From Alkalibacterium iburiense (lineage in GTDB: Bacteria; Bacillota; Bacilli; Lactobacillales; Carnobacteriaceae_A): a stretch of DNA of 50,772 nucleotides. The stretch covers positions 1 through 50,772 of the forward strand of contig NZ_BAAACW010000103.1 of the NCBI RefSeq assembly GCF_039521845.1, given 5' to 3'. A program made the translations under genes and the position numbers. The notes under the pieces are model-generated. The model was given only the letters and a program-made list of their open reading frames with translations. It was not told where the DNA came from and did no database searches. This document shows, piece after piece, positions 1 to 9,004 of this stretch; positions within the stretch are counted from its first letter, which is position 1, and every line of letters starts with the position of its first letter.

Positions 1-10
1 ATATTATACT

Positions 11-60
11 AAAAACCCCCTATTCTATCTATTGAAATCATAGGTAGAATAGGGGTTTTT
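11..60. terminator. Bidirectional rho-independent terminator
   Basis: An inverted repeat of about 20 bases pairs 11-30 with 41-60. It is an AAAAACCCC-type arm, one bulged C, then TATTCTA, closed by the complementary arm and a T run. The A run on one side and T run on the other let it work in both directions. It closes a gene lying before the window. Confidence 0.85.
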
Positions 61-237
61 CAGCAGTCTCCCTTTGGGTGGGGTCTTTTTTTCGATGATT
101 GAAAGTGACAAAAATGTGTCTGTTTAAATTAAAATAGGAATAATCGTCTACTGTTTTCATGACTTTCCATTTTTTTGAACAGTATTAATAGTAGGGAAAG
201 AAATCTTTCTACTATCTATTATGAAAAGAGGAAAACA

Positions 238-582
238 ATGAATTCAATCTCATTAGTCGGCAGAATCACGAAAAATATAGAGTTAAGAGAAGTCGGTGAA
301 GGGCGTTTTGTAACAAACAACACGCTAGCTGTACGGAAAACCTTCAAAAAAGACACGAACACAAGTGAAGCGGACTTTATTCCCTTTGTTGCCTGGGGCA
401 AGAGAGCCGAACTTTTAGAAGAGTATTGTAATAAAGGCGATCTCGTTGCATTAAATGGGAAAATGCAATCGCGTTCCTACTTAAATGAACAGAACCAAAC
501 CCGATACGTCGTAGAAATGCTAGTAGAAGAAATAGAATTTATTCAAAGAAAAACCCCTGAACATGTTATTCAAACACACTGA
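238..582 (+). CDS. ssb: Short single-stranded DNA-binding protein (SsbB-like)
   Basis: A 114-aa OB-fold single-stranded DNA-binding protein. It opens with the typical beta-1 signature NSISLVGRITKNIELREV and continues through ADFIPFVAWGKRAELLEEYCNKGDLV and a GKMQSRSY core. It lacks the long acidic C-terminal tail of the essential replicative SSB, and its length is close to the 113-aa B. subtilis SsbB used with natural-competence DNA. I infer an accessory or competence-type role rather than the main replication SSB. The start at 238 is chosen because AAGAGGAAAACA sits just upstream and the fold begins there; an upstream TTG at 175 would add an unrelated 21-residue leader. It is followed directly by its own terminator, so it is probably monocistronic. 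Confidence 0.85.
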   Translation: MNSISLVGRITKNIELREVGEGRFVTNNTLAVRKTFKKDTNTSEADFIPFVAWGKRAELLEEYCNKGDLVALNGKMQSRSYLNEQNQTRYVVEMLVEEIEFIQRKTPEHVIQTH

Positions 583-586
583 CTAT

Positions 587-627
587 AAAACACGAATCCT
601 TTCTTGTAGGGGGTTCGTGTTTTTTTA
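587..627 (+). terminator. Rho-independent terminator after ssb
   Basis: The arms AAACACGAA(TCC) and (GGG)TTCGTGTTT flank a short loop and run into a T7 tract. It lies five bases after the ssb stop codon. Confidence 0.9.
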
Positions 628-750
628 AAAGCCATTATCTCTTATTTATCCACAGAATTATTTGTTTTATGGATTGATTTACACAGAAAATTCAACTATG
701 GTATGTATAATACAGATAGCATGGAGTAGGTAAGAGAAAGAAGGATGAAA

Positions 751-1458
751 ATGCATATATTAATGATTGAAGACAATGAATCTGTTTGTGAAATGATTGA
801 AATGTTTTTTATTAAAGAAGATTGGGAAATAACGTTTGTGCATAATGGCAAAAAAGGCTTGGAAACATATAAAGATAATCCAGAAACGTTTGACATGGTC
901 ATATTGGACATCATGTTGCCGGATATGGATGGGATAACAATCTGCAGAGAAATAAGAAAAGAAAGCGAAAGTATGCCCATTCTTATGTTAACAGCCAAAG
1001 ATTCTGAAAGTGATGAAGTCATTGGATTTGAAATAGGGGCAGATGATTATGTAACGAAGCCCTTTAGTCCTTTAACTTTAGTTGCCAGAATAAAATCCCT
1101 TATGAGACGTACCCTTGGTCAGACTGATTCATCAGAGGATACTGAATATGAGATTGAAACAGAGCATTTAAAGATGGATAGAGGGACAAGAGAAGTCATA
1201 CTGTATCAAAAGCCGCTTGAAAATTTAACACCTAAAGAATTTGATTTGCTTTACACGTTAGCTAATAGCCCAAGGCGTGTTTTTTCAAGAGAGCAATTGT
1301 TGCAATTAGTATGGGATTATGAGTATTTTGGAGATGAACGAACCGTAGATGCTCATATTAAAAAATTGAGACAAAAACTATTAGTCAATGGACCACAAGT
1401 GATTCAAACGGTCTGGGGAGTAGGATATAAATTCGATGATACAGGAAAAATCGACTAA
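751..1458 (+). CDS. OmpR/PhoB-family response regulator, YclJ-like
   Basis: A two-domain DNA-binding response regulator of about 235 residues. The receiver domain (about 1-118) has the acidic pair in HILMIEDN, the phospho-acceptor Asp53 in VILDIMLPDMDG, the switch Thr in MLTAKD and Lys in DDYVTKPFSP. The C-terminal winged helix carries LTPKEFDLL and ERTVDAHIKKLRQKL. From memory the wording is closest to B. subtilis YclJ (EMFF and VHNGKKG stretches). AAGAAGG at 738-744 fits the ATG at 751 with 6 bases of spacing; the ATG at 745 directly abuts that site. The kinase gene starts right at its end, so the two form one operon. The signal sensed cannot be read from the sequence. Confidence 0.92.
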   Translation: MHILMIEDNESVCEMIEMFFIKEDWEITFVHNGKKGLETYKDNPETFDMVILDIMLPDMDGITICREIRKESESMPILMLTAKDSESDEVIGFEIGADDYVTKPFSPLTLVARIKSLMRRTLGQTDSSEDTEYEIETEHLKMDRGTREVILYQKPLENLTPKEFDLLYTLANSPRRVFSREQLLQLVWDYEYFGDERTVDAHIKKLRQKLLVNGPQVIQTVWGVGYKFDDTGKID

Positions 1459-1459
1459 G

Positions 1460-2884
1460 ATGAAATTCCCGTATTTCTTCCAACAAATATTGGGATTTCT
1501 AACTGTCATTACAATATTAATGATTGTTTCAGTAGTATCCTTGGTTCACTTCGGGAGAAATACAGCTATACAAGAAACAGAAAATCGGCTATTTGGGTAT
1601 GCTGAATCTATAGTAGAAGAGAATTTAGCATCAGAGCAACTGGAAACCATTCAGAATGTGTTGCTGAAGCAAGGTGTTTCCTTTTATGTGTTTGATGTAG
1701 AAGGGACTCTAAGGTATCCGGAACTCCCCCCTGATATAGAAGCGCGTGTCGTTCCGGAACATATTGAGCAACTAGAATCGGGACAGAGATTAGCCCTGAC
1801 AACAGAACAGGAAGATATGCTGGGAAATCCCAGAGAAACAGCGTTCGTTTATTTGCCGTTTTTCCAGCAATCAGATGAAACCTATGCGGGTTTCATTACC
1901 GTCAGTTCACCAGTGAGTCAAATTGACAGACAAATGGATGTTTTGCGCTCCAATTTATTTAATGCTTTTTTACTCTCAACTATTCTCGCTATATTGATGA
2001 GTATTATCTTTGCATACTATCAAGTGAAGCGGGTTAATCGCCTGCGGAAAGCGGCTCACCAAGTAGCGGAAGGCGAGTATACTATTCAGTTACAGCATAA
2101 AGAAAGAGATGAAATTGATCAGTTATCTCGAGACTTTAACCGAATGGTCACTGTCTTAAAAGAATCTCAGGAAGAAGTAGCGAAGCAAGAAGAAAGAAGA
2201 AAAACGTTTATGCAGGATGCAGCTCATGAAATGCGAACCCCTTTAACCACTATAAATGGTCTACTAGAAGGGCTAGAATACGACGTGATTCCTGAAAAGC
2301 AAAGACTAAGAAGTATTCAACTGATGAGAAAAGAAACACGTCGTTTAATTCGATTAGTGAATGAAAATATGGATTATGAAAACATTCGATCAAATAGAAT
2401 TATCCTAAACAAACATTTTATACCTTTAGAAGAAATAATGGATGAAATAAATGAACAAATGAATGAACTCGTGAAAGAATCTTCGAATCAGCTTATTGTA
2501 GAAGATATGAATGCTTTAAGAGTCTATGCTGATTATGATCGATTGAAACAAATATTAGTCAACCTAATAAAAAATGCGATGCAGTTTACAGATGAAGGAT
2601 TAATTATCATCAGAGCTAGCAAGAAAGAACACGGGACTCAAATAAGTGTCATAGACTCCGGCATAGGAATGACCAAGGAGGAAATACAGTTTATATGGGA
2701 CCGCTATTATAAAGCAGATGTTTCAAGAGTCAGTACGACCTACGGGGAATCCGGACTAGGTTTAGCTATTGTGCAACAATTAATTGCTCTGCATAAAGGA
2801 ACAGTAGAAGTTGAAAGTGAGTTGAATAAAGGGACAGCCTTCCATTTGTATTTCCCTGATTCAGACAATATACCATTCGAATAA
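1460..2884 (+). CDS. Membrane sensor histidine kinase, YclK-like
   Basis: The partner kinase of the preceding regulator. It has an N-terminal membrane segment (FLTVITILMIVSVVSLV), an extracellular sensor region of about 140 residues, a second membrane segment (FLLSTILAILMSIIFAYY), a HAMP linker, a HisKA domain with the phospho-acceptor His in HEMRTPLTT, and a HATPase domain. The ATPase shows N-box NLIKNAMQF, G1 DSGIGM, F-box and G2 GESGLGLAIV. All catalytic motifs are intact. The start is uncertain. ATG 1460 lies two bases after the regulator stop and gives the cleaner N terminus. ATG 1436, overlapping the regulator, has GGAGTAGG twelve bases upstream. The ligand is unknown. Confidence 0.9.
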   Translation: MKFPYFFQQILGFLTVITILMIVSVVSLVHFGRNTAIQETENRLFGYAESIVEENLASEQLETIQNVLLKQGVSFYVFDVEGTLRYPELPPDIEARVVPEHIEQLESGQRLALTTEQEDMLGNPRETAFVYLPFFQQSDETYAGFITVSSPVSQIDRQMDVLRSNLFNAFLLSTILAILMSIIFAYYQVKRVNRLRKAAHQVAEGEYTIQLQHKERDEIDQLSRDFNRMVTVLKESQEEVAKQEERRKTFMQDAAHEMRTPLTTINGLLEGLEYDVIPEKQRLRSIQLMRKETRRLIRLVNENMDYENIRSNRIILNKHFIPLEEIMDEINEQMNELVKESSNQLIVEDMNALRVYADYDRLKQILVNLIKNAMQFTDEGLIIIRASKKEHGTQISVIDSGIGMTKEEIQFIWDRYYKADVSRVSTTYGESGLGLAIVQQLIALHKGTVEVESELNKGTAFHLYFPDSDNIPFE

Positions 2885-2890
2885 ACGATT

Positions 2891-2936
2891 AACCTATACG
2901 CGGGAGTCATCCCATGAAGGCGTATAGGTTTTTTCT
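2891..2936 (+). terminator. Rho-independent terminator after two-component operon
   Basis: A perfect 11-bp stem AACCTATACGC / GCGTATAGGTT is followed by a T tract. It starts seven bases after the kinase stop. Confidence 0.92.
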
Positions 2937-3051
2937 GTAGATAATTGATTTGTAAAAATGGAGTAAATAATATACAACCTTTATTCCCGTGTAAATTATA
3001 ACGAGGAATGCAAAAAACATTGATATAAAAGGAAATTTCTGGCTATTCCTA

Positions 3052-3080
3052 TTGAATTTCCGCACTTTCCACGTTATAAT
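3052..3080 (+). promoter_or_regulatory. Transposase promoter
   Basis: TTGAAT (3052-3057) and a perfect TATAAT (3075-3080) are separated by exactly 17 bases. The promoter lies 25 bases before the transposase start and inside the element. Its -10 box is embedded in a perfect palindrome. Confidence 0.75.
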
Positions 3081-3088
3081 TATAACGT
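3071..3088. repeat. 18-bp perfect palindrome over the -10 box
   Basis: ACGTTATAATTATAACGT reads identically on both strands. Together with the two preceding C's, its first half (CCACGTTATAATT) repeats exactly the right terminus of the element at 4681-4693. It is a plausible binding site for the transposase or for a repressor of its promoter. Confidence 0.7.
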
Positions 3089-3104
3089 TGAAAGGCGTGA
3101 TTTT

Positions 3105-4691
3105 ATGAGTTTAGTATATGTAACCAACAAAAAGAACGGCACTACCTATGTTTACGAATCAACCAACTATTGGGATAAAGAAAAGAAGCAGTCGCGCAGC
3201 AAGCGTGTCTGCATAGGAAAACTGGACGAAGCTGGGAACCTGGTTCCCTCTAAGCGATTGGCTATGCCGCCGGCAAAGCAAGGGCCGGTACCATCCACCG
3301 TCATGAAACGAAGCTTCTACGGAGCGACCTATCTGTTTGACAAAATCGGAGAACTGCTTGGTGTTACAGCCGATCTAAAAGCTTGCTTTCCTGAAAGCTA
3401 TAAGCAGATACTCTCGATTGCCTACTTCTTGATTTTGGAAGATCGCAATACGATGCTTCGTTTTCCAAAGTGGGATCGCACCCATTCCCATCCTTACGGC
3501 AGCTGTATTCCCTCGCAAAGAAGCAGCGATCTGTTTGCCTCGGTTACGGAAGAAGCTAAAAATCGTTTTTTCAGCCTGCAGGCTAAGCGACGGACGGAGA
3601 ATGAATATTGGGCTTATGATACTACCAGTGTTTCCTCCTATTCAGAGTCTCTTAAGCAAGTCAAATACGGTATCAACAAGGACCACGATCCGCTTGCGCA
3701 GATCAATCTTGCTTTGTTGTTTGGTGAAGAATCTGGCTTACCGTTTTACTACCGCAAGTTAGCAGGCAATATAAGCGATGTCAAAACAGTGAAGCACTTG
3801 CTTGCCGATCTAGGCAATCTTGGTTTTAGCAAGGTCAAACTCGTAATGGACCGAGGGTTTTACAGCAAGGAAAATATCGATGCCTTGTACCAAAATCATT
3901 TGAAATTTTTGATGGCCACAAAAGTATCCCTGAAATACGTGCAGGAAGAACTGAACAAGGTTCGAGATAACATCCGCACACGCGCTAATTACAATGCCAG
4001 CTACCAACTTTACAGCCATACTGCAACGATAGACTGGGAGTATTCACAGAAACGCCCGTACAAAGGCGATGTGATTGAAGGGAAACGGCGGATGTACCTG
4101 CATCTTTATTTTAGCGGTGAAAAAGCACTGGAGCACGAGAACCGTTTCAATGCGCTTCTTGATCGGCTCGAAGCAGAACTAGTTTCCGGGAACCGCAAAG
4201 CAGAACACGAAAAGCAGTACGCTAAATACTTCGAAATCACTTCAACACCAAAACGCGGGACAAAGGTAACCCCAAAACAAAAAGCCATTACCCAAGCGGA
4301 AAAAGACTACGGATTCTTTGCCCTCATCAGCAATGAAATCAAGGATCCCATCGCCGCTTTAGATTTGTACCGTAACAAAGACATCGTTGAGAAAGCCTTT
4401 GGAAATCTTAAAGAACGGTTGAATTTACGGCGCACAGCCGTTTCATCAGAAAGTTCGCTTGAAGGAAAATTATTCGTGCAGTTTATTGCATTGATCTATT
4501 TATCGTACATCAAAAAGCAGATGTCCGAAAAAGGGCTGTATAAAAATTATACGATGCAGGAATTACTGGACGAATTGGATGTCATTGAGGCATTTGAAAA
4601 TCCAGGCAGTGCAGTACGAGTGGGTGAGATTACGAAGAAGCAGTCGCAATTATATAACACCTTAGGTGTTGTGCCCCCGACCACGTTATAA
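3105..4691 (+). CDS. IS1634-family-like transposase
   Basis: A 528-aa DDE transposase. The N-terminal domain begins YVTNKKNGTTYVYES, as in IS1634/IS4-superfamily enzymes. The catalytic residues seem to be Asp in EYWAYDTTSVSSYS, Asp in KLVMDRGFYSKENI, and the Glu of DIVEKAFGNLKERL, the YREK-like segment. It is full length with no frameshift, so the copy may still be active. AAAGGCGTGA precedes ATG 3105. The stop codon lies within the right terminal repeat. The IS4 family is the alternative assignment. Confidence 0.88.
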   Translation: MSLVYVTNKKNGTTYVYESTNYWDKEKKQSRSKRVCIGKLDEAGNLVPSKRLAMPPAKQGPVPSTVMKRSFYGATYLFDKIGELLGVTADLKACFPESYKQILSIAYFLILEDRNTMLRFPKWDRTHSHPYGSCIPSQRSSDLFASVTEEAKNRFFSLQAKRRTENEYWAYDTTSVSSYSESLKQVKYGINKDHDPLAQINLALLFGEESGLPFYYRKLAGNISDVKTVKHLLADLGNLGFSKVKLVMDRGFYSKENIDALYQNHLKFLMATKVSLKYVQEELNKVRDNIRTRANYNASYQLYSHTATIDWEYSQKRPYKGDVIEGKRRMYLHLYFSGEKALEHENRFNALLDRLEAELVSGNRKAEHEKQYAKYFEITSTPKRGTKVTPKQKAITQAEKDYGFFALISNEIKDPIAALDLYRNKDIVEKAFGNLKERLNLRRTAVSSESSLEGKLFVQFIALIYLSYIKKQMSEKGLYKNYTMQELLDELDVIEAFENPGSAVRVGEITKKQSQLYNTLGVVPPTTL

Positions 4692-4718
4692 TTTTTTGGG
4701 AATCTAGGATACAATCAA

Positions 4719-4747
4719 TTGAGTAAATGAGCATTTTGCTGTATGAT
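4719..4747 (+). promoter_or_regulatory. Promoter of the LTA synthase gene
   Basis: TTGAGT (4719-4724), a 17-base spacer and TATGAT (4742-4747), about 40 bases before the start codon. It lies outside the IS, so the gene keeps its own promoter. Confidence 0.6.
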
Positions 4748-4788
4748 TAAGCATCATTTGTTTTAGGTAAAATCTAGGAGGCATTTAA

Positions 4789-6942
4789 ATGTCAAAATTA
4801 AAATCAAAAATAAATAAAAGAATGGGATTATTCATTCTAACTGTTTTTAGCTTCTGGTTAAAAACATATGTATCCTATCTGGTAGAATTTGATTTAGGTG
4901 TAACGGGCCTTTATCAACACTTTCTTTTATTTATAAATCCTTTAGCTATTGCGCTAATTCTTTTCTCTCTGTCTCTTTATGTAAAAAAAGAAAGATATTT
5001 TCACTTCCTTTTGTTGGGTATACTCTTTATTTTAAGTTTGCTCTTATATTCAAACATTTTATATTATAGGGAATTTACTGATTTTCTTACATCTAATATA
5101 ATAGTAGGCTCAAATAATGTGTCTGGAGCATTAATCACTTCCACACTAGCAATGGTAAGAGCATGGGACTTTATCTACTGGATAGATTTCATTGCTTTAA
5201 CCTATCTTATAATAAGTAAAAAAATAAACAATCTGTCTTTAAAAGAGGGTGCCTTGAGGAAAAGAAGTGTTCGAGGAATAACGGCTTTAGGCATTCTTAC
5301 CTTTTTCATTAATCTAGGTTTGGCAGAAATAGACCGTCCACAATTATTAACTCGAACATTTGACCGAAACTATATTGTCAAATATTTAGGGATTAATTTC
5401 TTTACCGGCTATGATATTTTTCAAACGGTGGAGAATAATCAGATTAGAGCGAAAGCTAATGAATCGGACTTAAGAAAGATTGTCACCTATTCAAGAGACA
5501 ATCATGTTGAGCCGAATCCAGATTTTTTTGGAGTGGCTAAAGACAGGAATGTGATAGTAATCGCATTGGAAAGTGTTCAGCAGTTTCTGATTGATTTTGA
5601 ATTAGAGGATGAAAACGGGCAAAAGCATGAAGTGATGCCTTTTATAAATAGTTTGTTTAATCATGAAGATTCCTATAGTTTTGAGAACTTCTTTCATCAG
5701 ACAGGACAAGGAAAGTCTGCGGATGCAGAAGTCCTAGTGGAAAATTCTTTATTCGGGTTGCCACAGGGAAGTGTCTTTCAAACATTGGGTTCAACCAATA
5801 CCTTTCATGCAACTCCGAATATTTTAGATAAAGAAGGCTATACAACAGCAGCTTTTCATGGGAATGTCGGCTCTTTCTGGAATCGGACAGACACCTATCA
5901 GCGATTTGGATATGATTACTTCTTTGATGCAGAGTTTTATGACGTGTCAGGTGATCGATCATTAGAGTATGGCTTAAAGGATAAATTGTTCTTTCATGAT
6001 TCGGTAGAGTATTTAGAGCAGCTGCCGCAGCCTTTTTATTCTAAATTTATAACGGTCACTCATCATTTCCCTTATCCTCTCGATGAGCAGAATGCAGGAT
6101 TTCCGCTAGCTCAAACAGCTGATGAAACAATTAATCAGTATTTCGCTACAGCCAATTATGCGGATCAGGCGATTGAAGAGTTCTTTACCTATTTAAAAGA
6201 AACAGGATTATATGACGATACAATCTTTGTTCTTTATGGTGACCACTATGGAGTATCTAACATGCGTAATCCACACTTAGCAGAATTAGTGGGAGTGGAG
6301 AGTGAAGATTGGGGAGAGTACCACAACACTCACATGCAGCGTGTACCTCTTATCATGCATATCCCAGGAGTCAATAATGGATTCATCTCTGATAAGTATA
6401 GTGGCCAAGTGGATGTGCTGCCTACACTCATGCACTTACTCGGTTTGGAGACTTCAGAGTATTTATTTATGGGCCAGGATATTCTATCAGAAGAATTTAC
6501 TGAACAAGTTGTTTTAAGAAATGGAAGAGTCATAACACCAGAGTATTCCTTTATTGGCCAACATATTTATAACACAGAAACAGGTGAAGACTTGACAGAA
6601 GACTTTTCTGATGAAGAGCGACTCGAATTAGATGAACTAAAAAATTCTGCAAGAGAAGTACTGAGTTATTCTGATGAGATTGTATCAAAAGATTTATTGC
6701 GTTTTTATAAATCAAACTCCCTTGGTATGACTGAACCGAATGGCTATTTATATGCCAACCAACTACCTGAGCTTGAAAATGATCCGAATCGTCATACAAG
6801 CCTCATCGGGTTGAATAATGACATCTCCACAAGCCAGCTATACCAGACTAATGCACCTGAGTTACTGGAAGAGCAATTAATAGAAGAACAGCAAAAGCAA
6901 GAAACGATAGAAGCTGAATCAAACATTATGCATCTTAAATAA
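4789..6942 (+). CDS. ltaS: Lipoteichoic acid synthase (LtaS-type, sulfatase fold)
   Basis: A 717-aa polytopic membrane enzyme that polymerises glycerol phosphate from phosphatidylglycerol onto a glycolipid anchor outside the cell. About five N-terminal membrane helices (residues 10-195) precede an extracellular sulfatase-fold domain. Visible active-site parts are Glu in VIALESVQ, the nucleophile Thr305 in HQTGQGKSADAE (S. aureus LtaS uses Thr300), and the metal ligands in YGDHYG. An AKA motif before NESDLRK matches the site where LtaS enzymes are cut by signal peptidase to release the domain. AGGAGG precedes ATG 4789 with good spacing. The C-terminal 70 residues are Glu/Gln-rich and variable. 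It is probably one of several LtaS paralogues in the genome. Confidence 0.92.
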   Translation: MSKLKSKINKRMGLFILTVFSFWLKTYVSYLVEFDLGVTGLYQHFLLFINPLAIALILFSLSLYVKKERYFHFLLLGILFILSLLLYSNILYYREFTDFLTSNIIVGSNNVSGALITSTLAMVRAWDFIYWIDFIALTYLIISKKINNLSLKEGALRKRSVRGITALGILTFFINLGLAEIDRPQLLTRTFDRNYIVKYLGINFFTGYDIFQTVENNQIRAKANESDLRKIVTYSRDNHVEPNPDFFGVAKDRNVIVIALESVQQFLIDFELEDENGQKHEVMPFINSLFNHEDSYSFENFFHQTGQGKSADAEVLVENSLFGLPQGSVFQTLGSTNTFHATPNILDKEGYTTAAFHGNVGSFWNRTDTYQRFGYDYFFDAEFYDVSGDRSLEYGLKDKLFFHDSVEYLEQLPQPFYSKFITVTHHFPYPLDEQNAGFPLAQTADETINQYFATANYADQAIEEFFTYLKETGLYDDTIFVLYGDHYGVSNMRNPHLAELVGVESEDWGEYHNTHMQRVPLIMHIPGVNNGFISDKYSGQVDVLPTLMHLLGLETSEYLFMGQDILSEEFTEQVVLRNGRVITPEYSFIGQHIYNTETGEDLTEDFSDEERLELDELKNSAREVLSYSDEIVSKDLLRFYKSNSLGMTEPNGYLYANQLPELENDPNRHTSLIGLNNDISTSQLYQTNAPELLEEQLIEEQQKQETIEAESNIMHLK

Positions 6943-6947
6943 TGAGT

Positions 6948-6988
6948 GAAGAGAATGGTCCTACACTTTCGGCCATTCTCTTCTTTTC
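6948..6988 (+). terminator. Rho-independent terminator after ltaS
   Basis: The stem GAAGAGAATGG / CCATTCTCTTC is followed by TTTTCC, six bases after the stop. Confidence 0.85.
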
Positions 6989-7016
6989 CATTGTCATGAG
7001 TGAGAAGGTTAGATGA

Positions 7017-7045
7017 TTAAAAGCATCTCATGAGTATGCTATACT
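7017..7045 (+). promoter_or_regulatory. Extended -10 promoter of the rRNA methyltransferase gene
   Basis: TGCTATACT (7037-7045) is an extended -10 element. A weak -35 (TTAAAA) sits 17 bases upstream. Confidence 0.5.
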
Positions 7046-7100
7046 GTATCTAATAATAAGTGAACAGAAAACAGATAAATAAACTTAAAAGGAGCATACA

Positions 7101-8285
7101 ATGATTACACTACAAGTTAAAAGTTTGGCTGCTAGTCGTATTAAAAAAGGATACCCAGCTCTAGAAGATTATGATTTCAAAGACAAAAATAAAGGGGGAG
7201 CAAGGGAAGGAGACCTTGTTAAGTTGGTTGATACCTCTAATAAATTCATCGGTATAGGGTATTTAGGAATTGAAAATAAAAGAGCCGGATGGGTTTTATC
7301 TTTAGATAGAGAAGAAAAGATTGATGAAAGATTTTACGATCGGTTATTTAGAATAGCGAGAGATAAACGGAGTTCTTTTTTTGCGGATAAAACAACAACG
7401 GCCTTTCGTTTCTTTAACTCTGAAGGAGACGGTCTTGGTGGATTAACGATTGACTACTATGATGGCTTCTATGTTTTTTCGTGGTACAATAAAGGGCTCT
7501 ATTCCCATAGAGAACAGATTCTGAGAGCTTTTCGAGTGGCTGTCCCTGATTATAAAGGAATCTATGAAAAGTCAAATTATCCAGGTGCAAAAGTGAAGAG
7601 TCAGTTTGTCGAAGGTGAAAAAGTAGATGGACCGCTTGTTATTTTAGAAAACGGCATTCGTTATAACGTGTATTTGAATGAAGGATGGATGACAGGCCTC
7701 TTCCTGGATCAGCGTCATGTGAGACGACAAATAATGGAAAGTTGGGGATTGGGCAGAAAAGTTCTTAATGCCTTTAGCTATACAGGAGCGTTCTCTGTGG
7801 CAGCGGCTATGGGTGGTGCAACGAAAACAGTAAATGTGGACGTGGCTAATAGAAGCAAAGAAAGAACAACTGAACAATTTGAAATCAATGGATTAGATCC
7901 AAGTAAACATGAAATACGCGTGATGGATATATTTGATTACTTAGATTATGCTCAAAAGCATCAGCTTAGATTTGATATGATAATCCTTGATCCTCCAACA
8001 TTTGCTCGAACTAAAAAGAGAACGTTCAGTGTTGAGGAAAATTATACTGAGCTTCTAAGAGAAGCGATTGAAGTCTTAGCACCAAATGGCATATTAATTG
8101 CTTCAACCAATTCCTGGAATGTAAGCAGGGATGATTTTTATGATAAGGTTAGTCAAGCATTCGATGAGGAACAGGTGGATGCTTACTTAATGGATGAATA
8201 TTCTCTTCCTGAGGATTACATTGTTAACCCAAATTATCCAGATTCAAATTATTTGAAGGTTTTTGTTTTGGAAAAAACATCATAA
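7101..8285 (+). CDS. Class I SAM-dependent 23S rRNA methyltransferase (RlmI-like)
   Basis: A 394-aa protein. An N-terminal PUA domain (about 1-75, with FIGIGYLG) binds RNA, and a central adaptor and Rossmann methyltransferase domain follow. The SAM site is in VLNAFSYTGAFSVAAAMGGA, and the catalytic loop is ILDPPTFARTKK. This architecture and length match the RlmI/YwbD family, which forms 5-methylcytosine in 23S rRNA. The exact target base in this organism is an inference. AGGAG precedes ATG 7101. It is a single gene between its own promoter and terminator. Confidence 0.87.
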   Translation: MITLQVKSLAASRIKKGYPALEDYDFKDKNKGGAREGDLVKLVDTSNKFIGIGYLGIENKRAGWVLSLDREEKIDERFYDRLFRIARDKRSSFFADKTTTAFRFFNSEGDGLGGLTIDYYDGFYVFSWYNKGLYSHREQILRAFRVAVPDYKGIYEKSNYPGAKVKSQFVEGEKVDGPLVILENGIRYNVYLNEGWMTGLFLDQRHVRRQIMESWGLGRKVLNAFSYTGAFSVAAAMGGATKTVNVDVANRSKERTTEQFEINGLDPSKHEIRVMDIFDYLDYAQKHQLRFDMIILDPPTFARTKKRTFSVEENYTELLREAIEVLAPNGILIASTNSWNVSRDDFYDKVSQAFDEEQVDAYLMDEYSLPEDYIVNPNYPDSNYLKVFVLEKTS

Positions 8286-8293
8286 GTATAGAG

Positions 8294-8317
8294 AAGGCAG
8301 CTTAAGCTGTCTTTTTT
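8294..8317 (+). terminator. Rho-independent terminator after the rRNA methyltransferase gene
   Basis: AAGGCAGC, loop TTAA, GCTGTCTT, then a T tract. Eight base pairs including one G-T. Confidence 0.8.
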
Positions 8318-8451
8318 ATTTTTATGGGCTACACTAGTGGAAGGAGAAGAAAATATGATTATTTAATGAAATCTTTATATAGAAGTGTGAATAAACTGCG
8401 CTAAGAAAGCCGTATATGCTAAACTAGAAGAGCAGATTTTGGAAAGGAAAG

Positions 8452-9004
8452 ATGGATATGACAGCTTATATAACAGTTAAGGATGAAGTAAAGAGGTATC
8501 AGTCTGGTGAGACTGTCGTTTTAGCGAATGACGGGATCACTTTTGACATTGAAAAAAATGAGTTTGCCGTCATCGTTGGACCGAGTGGGGCCGGGAAAAC
8601 GACCTTATTGAACATCCTCGGTGGAATGGACTCTGCCGATGAAGGCAAAGTGATTATTGATGGAACGGATATTGTTGGCTTTAATGAAAAACAGCTAACA
8701 GAATATAGAAGAAACGATGTGGGCTTTATTTTTCAAAGCTACAATTTAGTTCCCAACCTGACAGCAAAAGAAAATGTTGAACTAGCAGCCGAAATATCTC
8801 CTAATGCGCTGGATGCAGAAGAAGTGTTGAGAAGTGTGGGTTTAGAAGATAGAATGGATAACTTCCCGGCTCAGCTTTCAGGTGGGGAACAGCAAAGAGT
8901 AGCCATAGCAAGAGCACTCGCTAAGCAACCGAAACTCTTACTTTGCGATGAACCAACGGGGGCTTTGGATTATGAAACAGGGAAAAAAGTACTCGAATTA
9001 CTTA
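8452..9004 (+). pseudogene. ABC transporter ATPase, 5' part, cut by an IS
   Basis: The first 184 or so residues of an MJ0796/LolD-type ATPase that powers an FtsX-like permease. Visible are Walker A GPSGAGKTT, Q-loop FIFQSYNLVP, signature LSGGEQQR and Walker B LLLCDEPTGALD. The reading frame runs into the insertion sequence at 9005 and stops three codons later at 9013-9015. The missing C-terminal part, including the H-loop, is found intact at 10645-10802. Excising 9005-10638 together with one TACTTA copy restores a continuous frame (VLELL joined to NKPKEE). The start could be ATG 8452 or ATG 8458; the second has better spacing from GGAAAGG. Confidence 0.93.
8999..9004. repeat. Target site duplication, left copy (TACTTA)
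   Basis: TACTTA directly precedes the left terminal repeat of the insertion sequence and recurs at 10639-10644 just outside the right end. Confidence 0.9.

Larger units (their letters stand above)
2993..4694 (+). mobile_element. IS1634-family-like insertion sequence
   Basis: An element of about 1.7 kb with one transposase gene. The proposed ends are the 14-base arms AAATTATAACGAGG (2993 on) and its near-perfect inverted partner ending at 4694 (one mismatch). I could not see a convincing direct target duplication outside these arms, so the exact boundaries are approximate. The element lies between the terminator of the two-component operon and the promoter of the LTA synthase gene and disrupts no recognisable gene. 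Codon use is more GC-rich than in the neighbours, consistent with recent arrival. Confidence 0.75.

Noticed and set aside
61..90. CCCTTTGGGTGGGGTC followed by a T run, possible second terminator
   Set aside because: Only a three-pair stem with a three-base loop can form. The strong terminator at 11-60 already closes the upstream gene.
2986..4700. Target duplication for the IS1634-like element
   Set aside because: The bases outside the proposed ends (CGTGT and TTTGG) do not match, and no nearby shift gives a convincing direct repeat.
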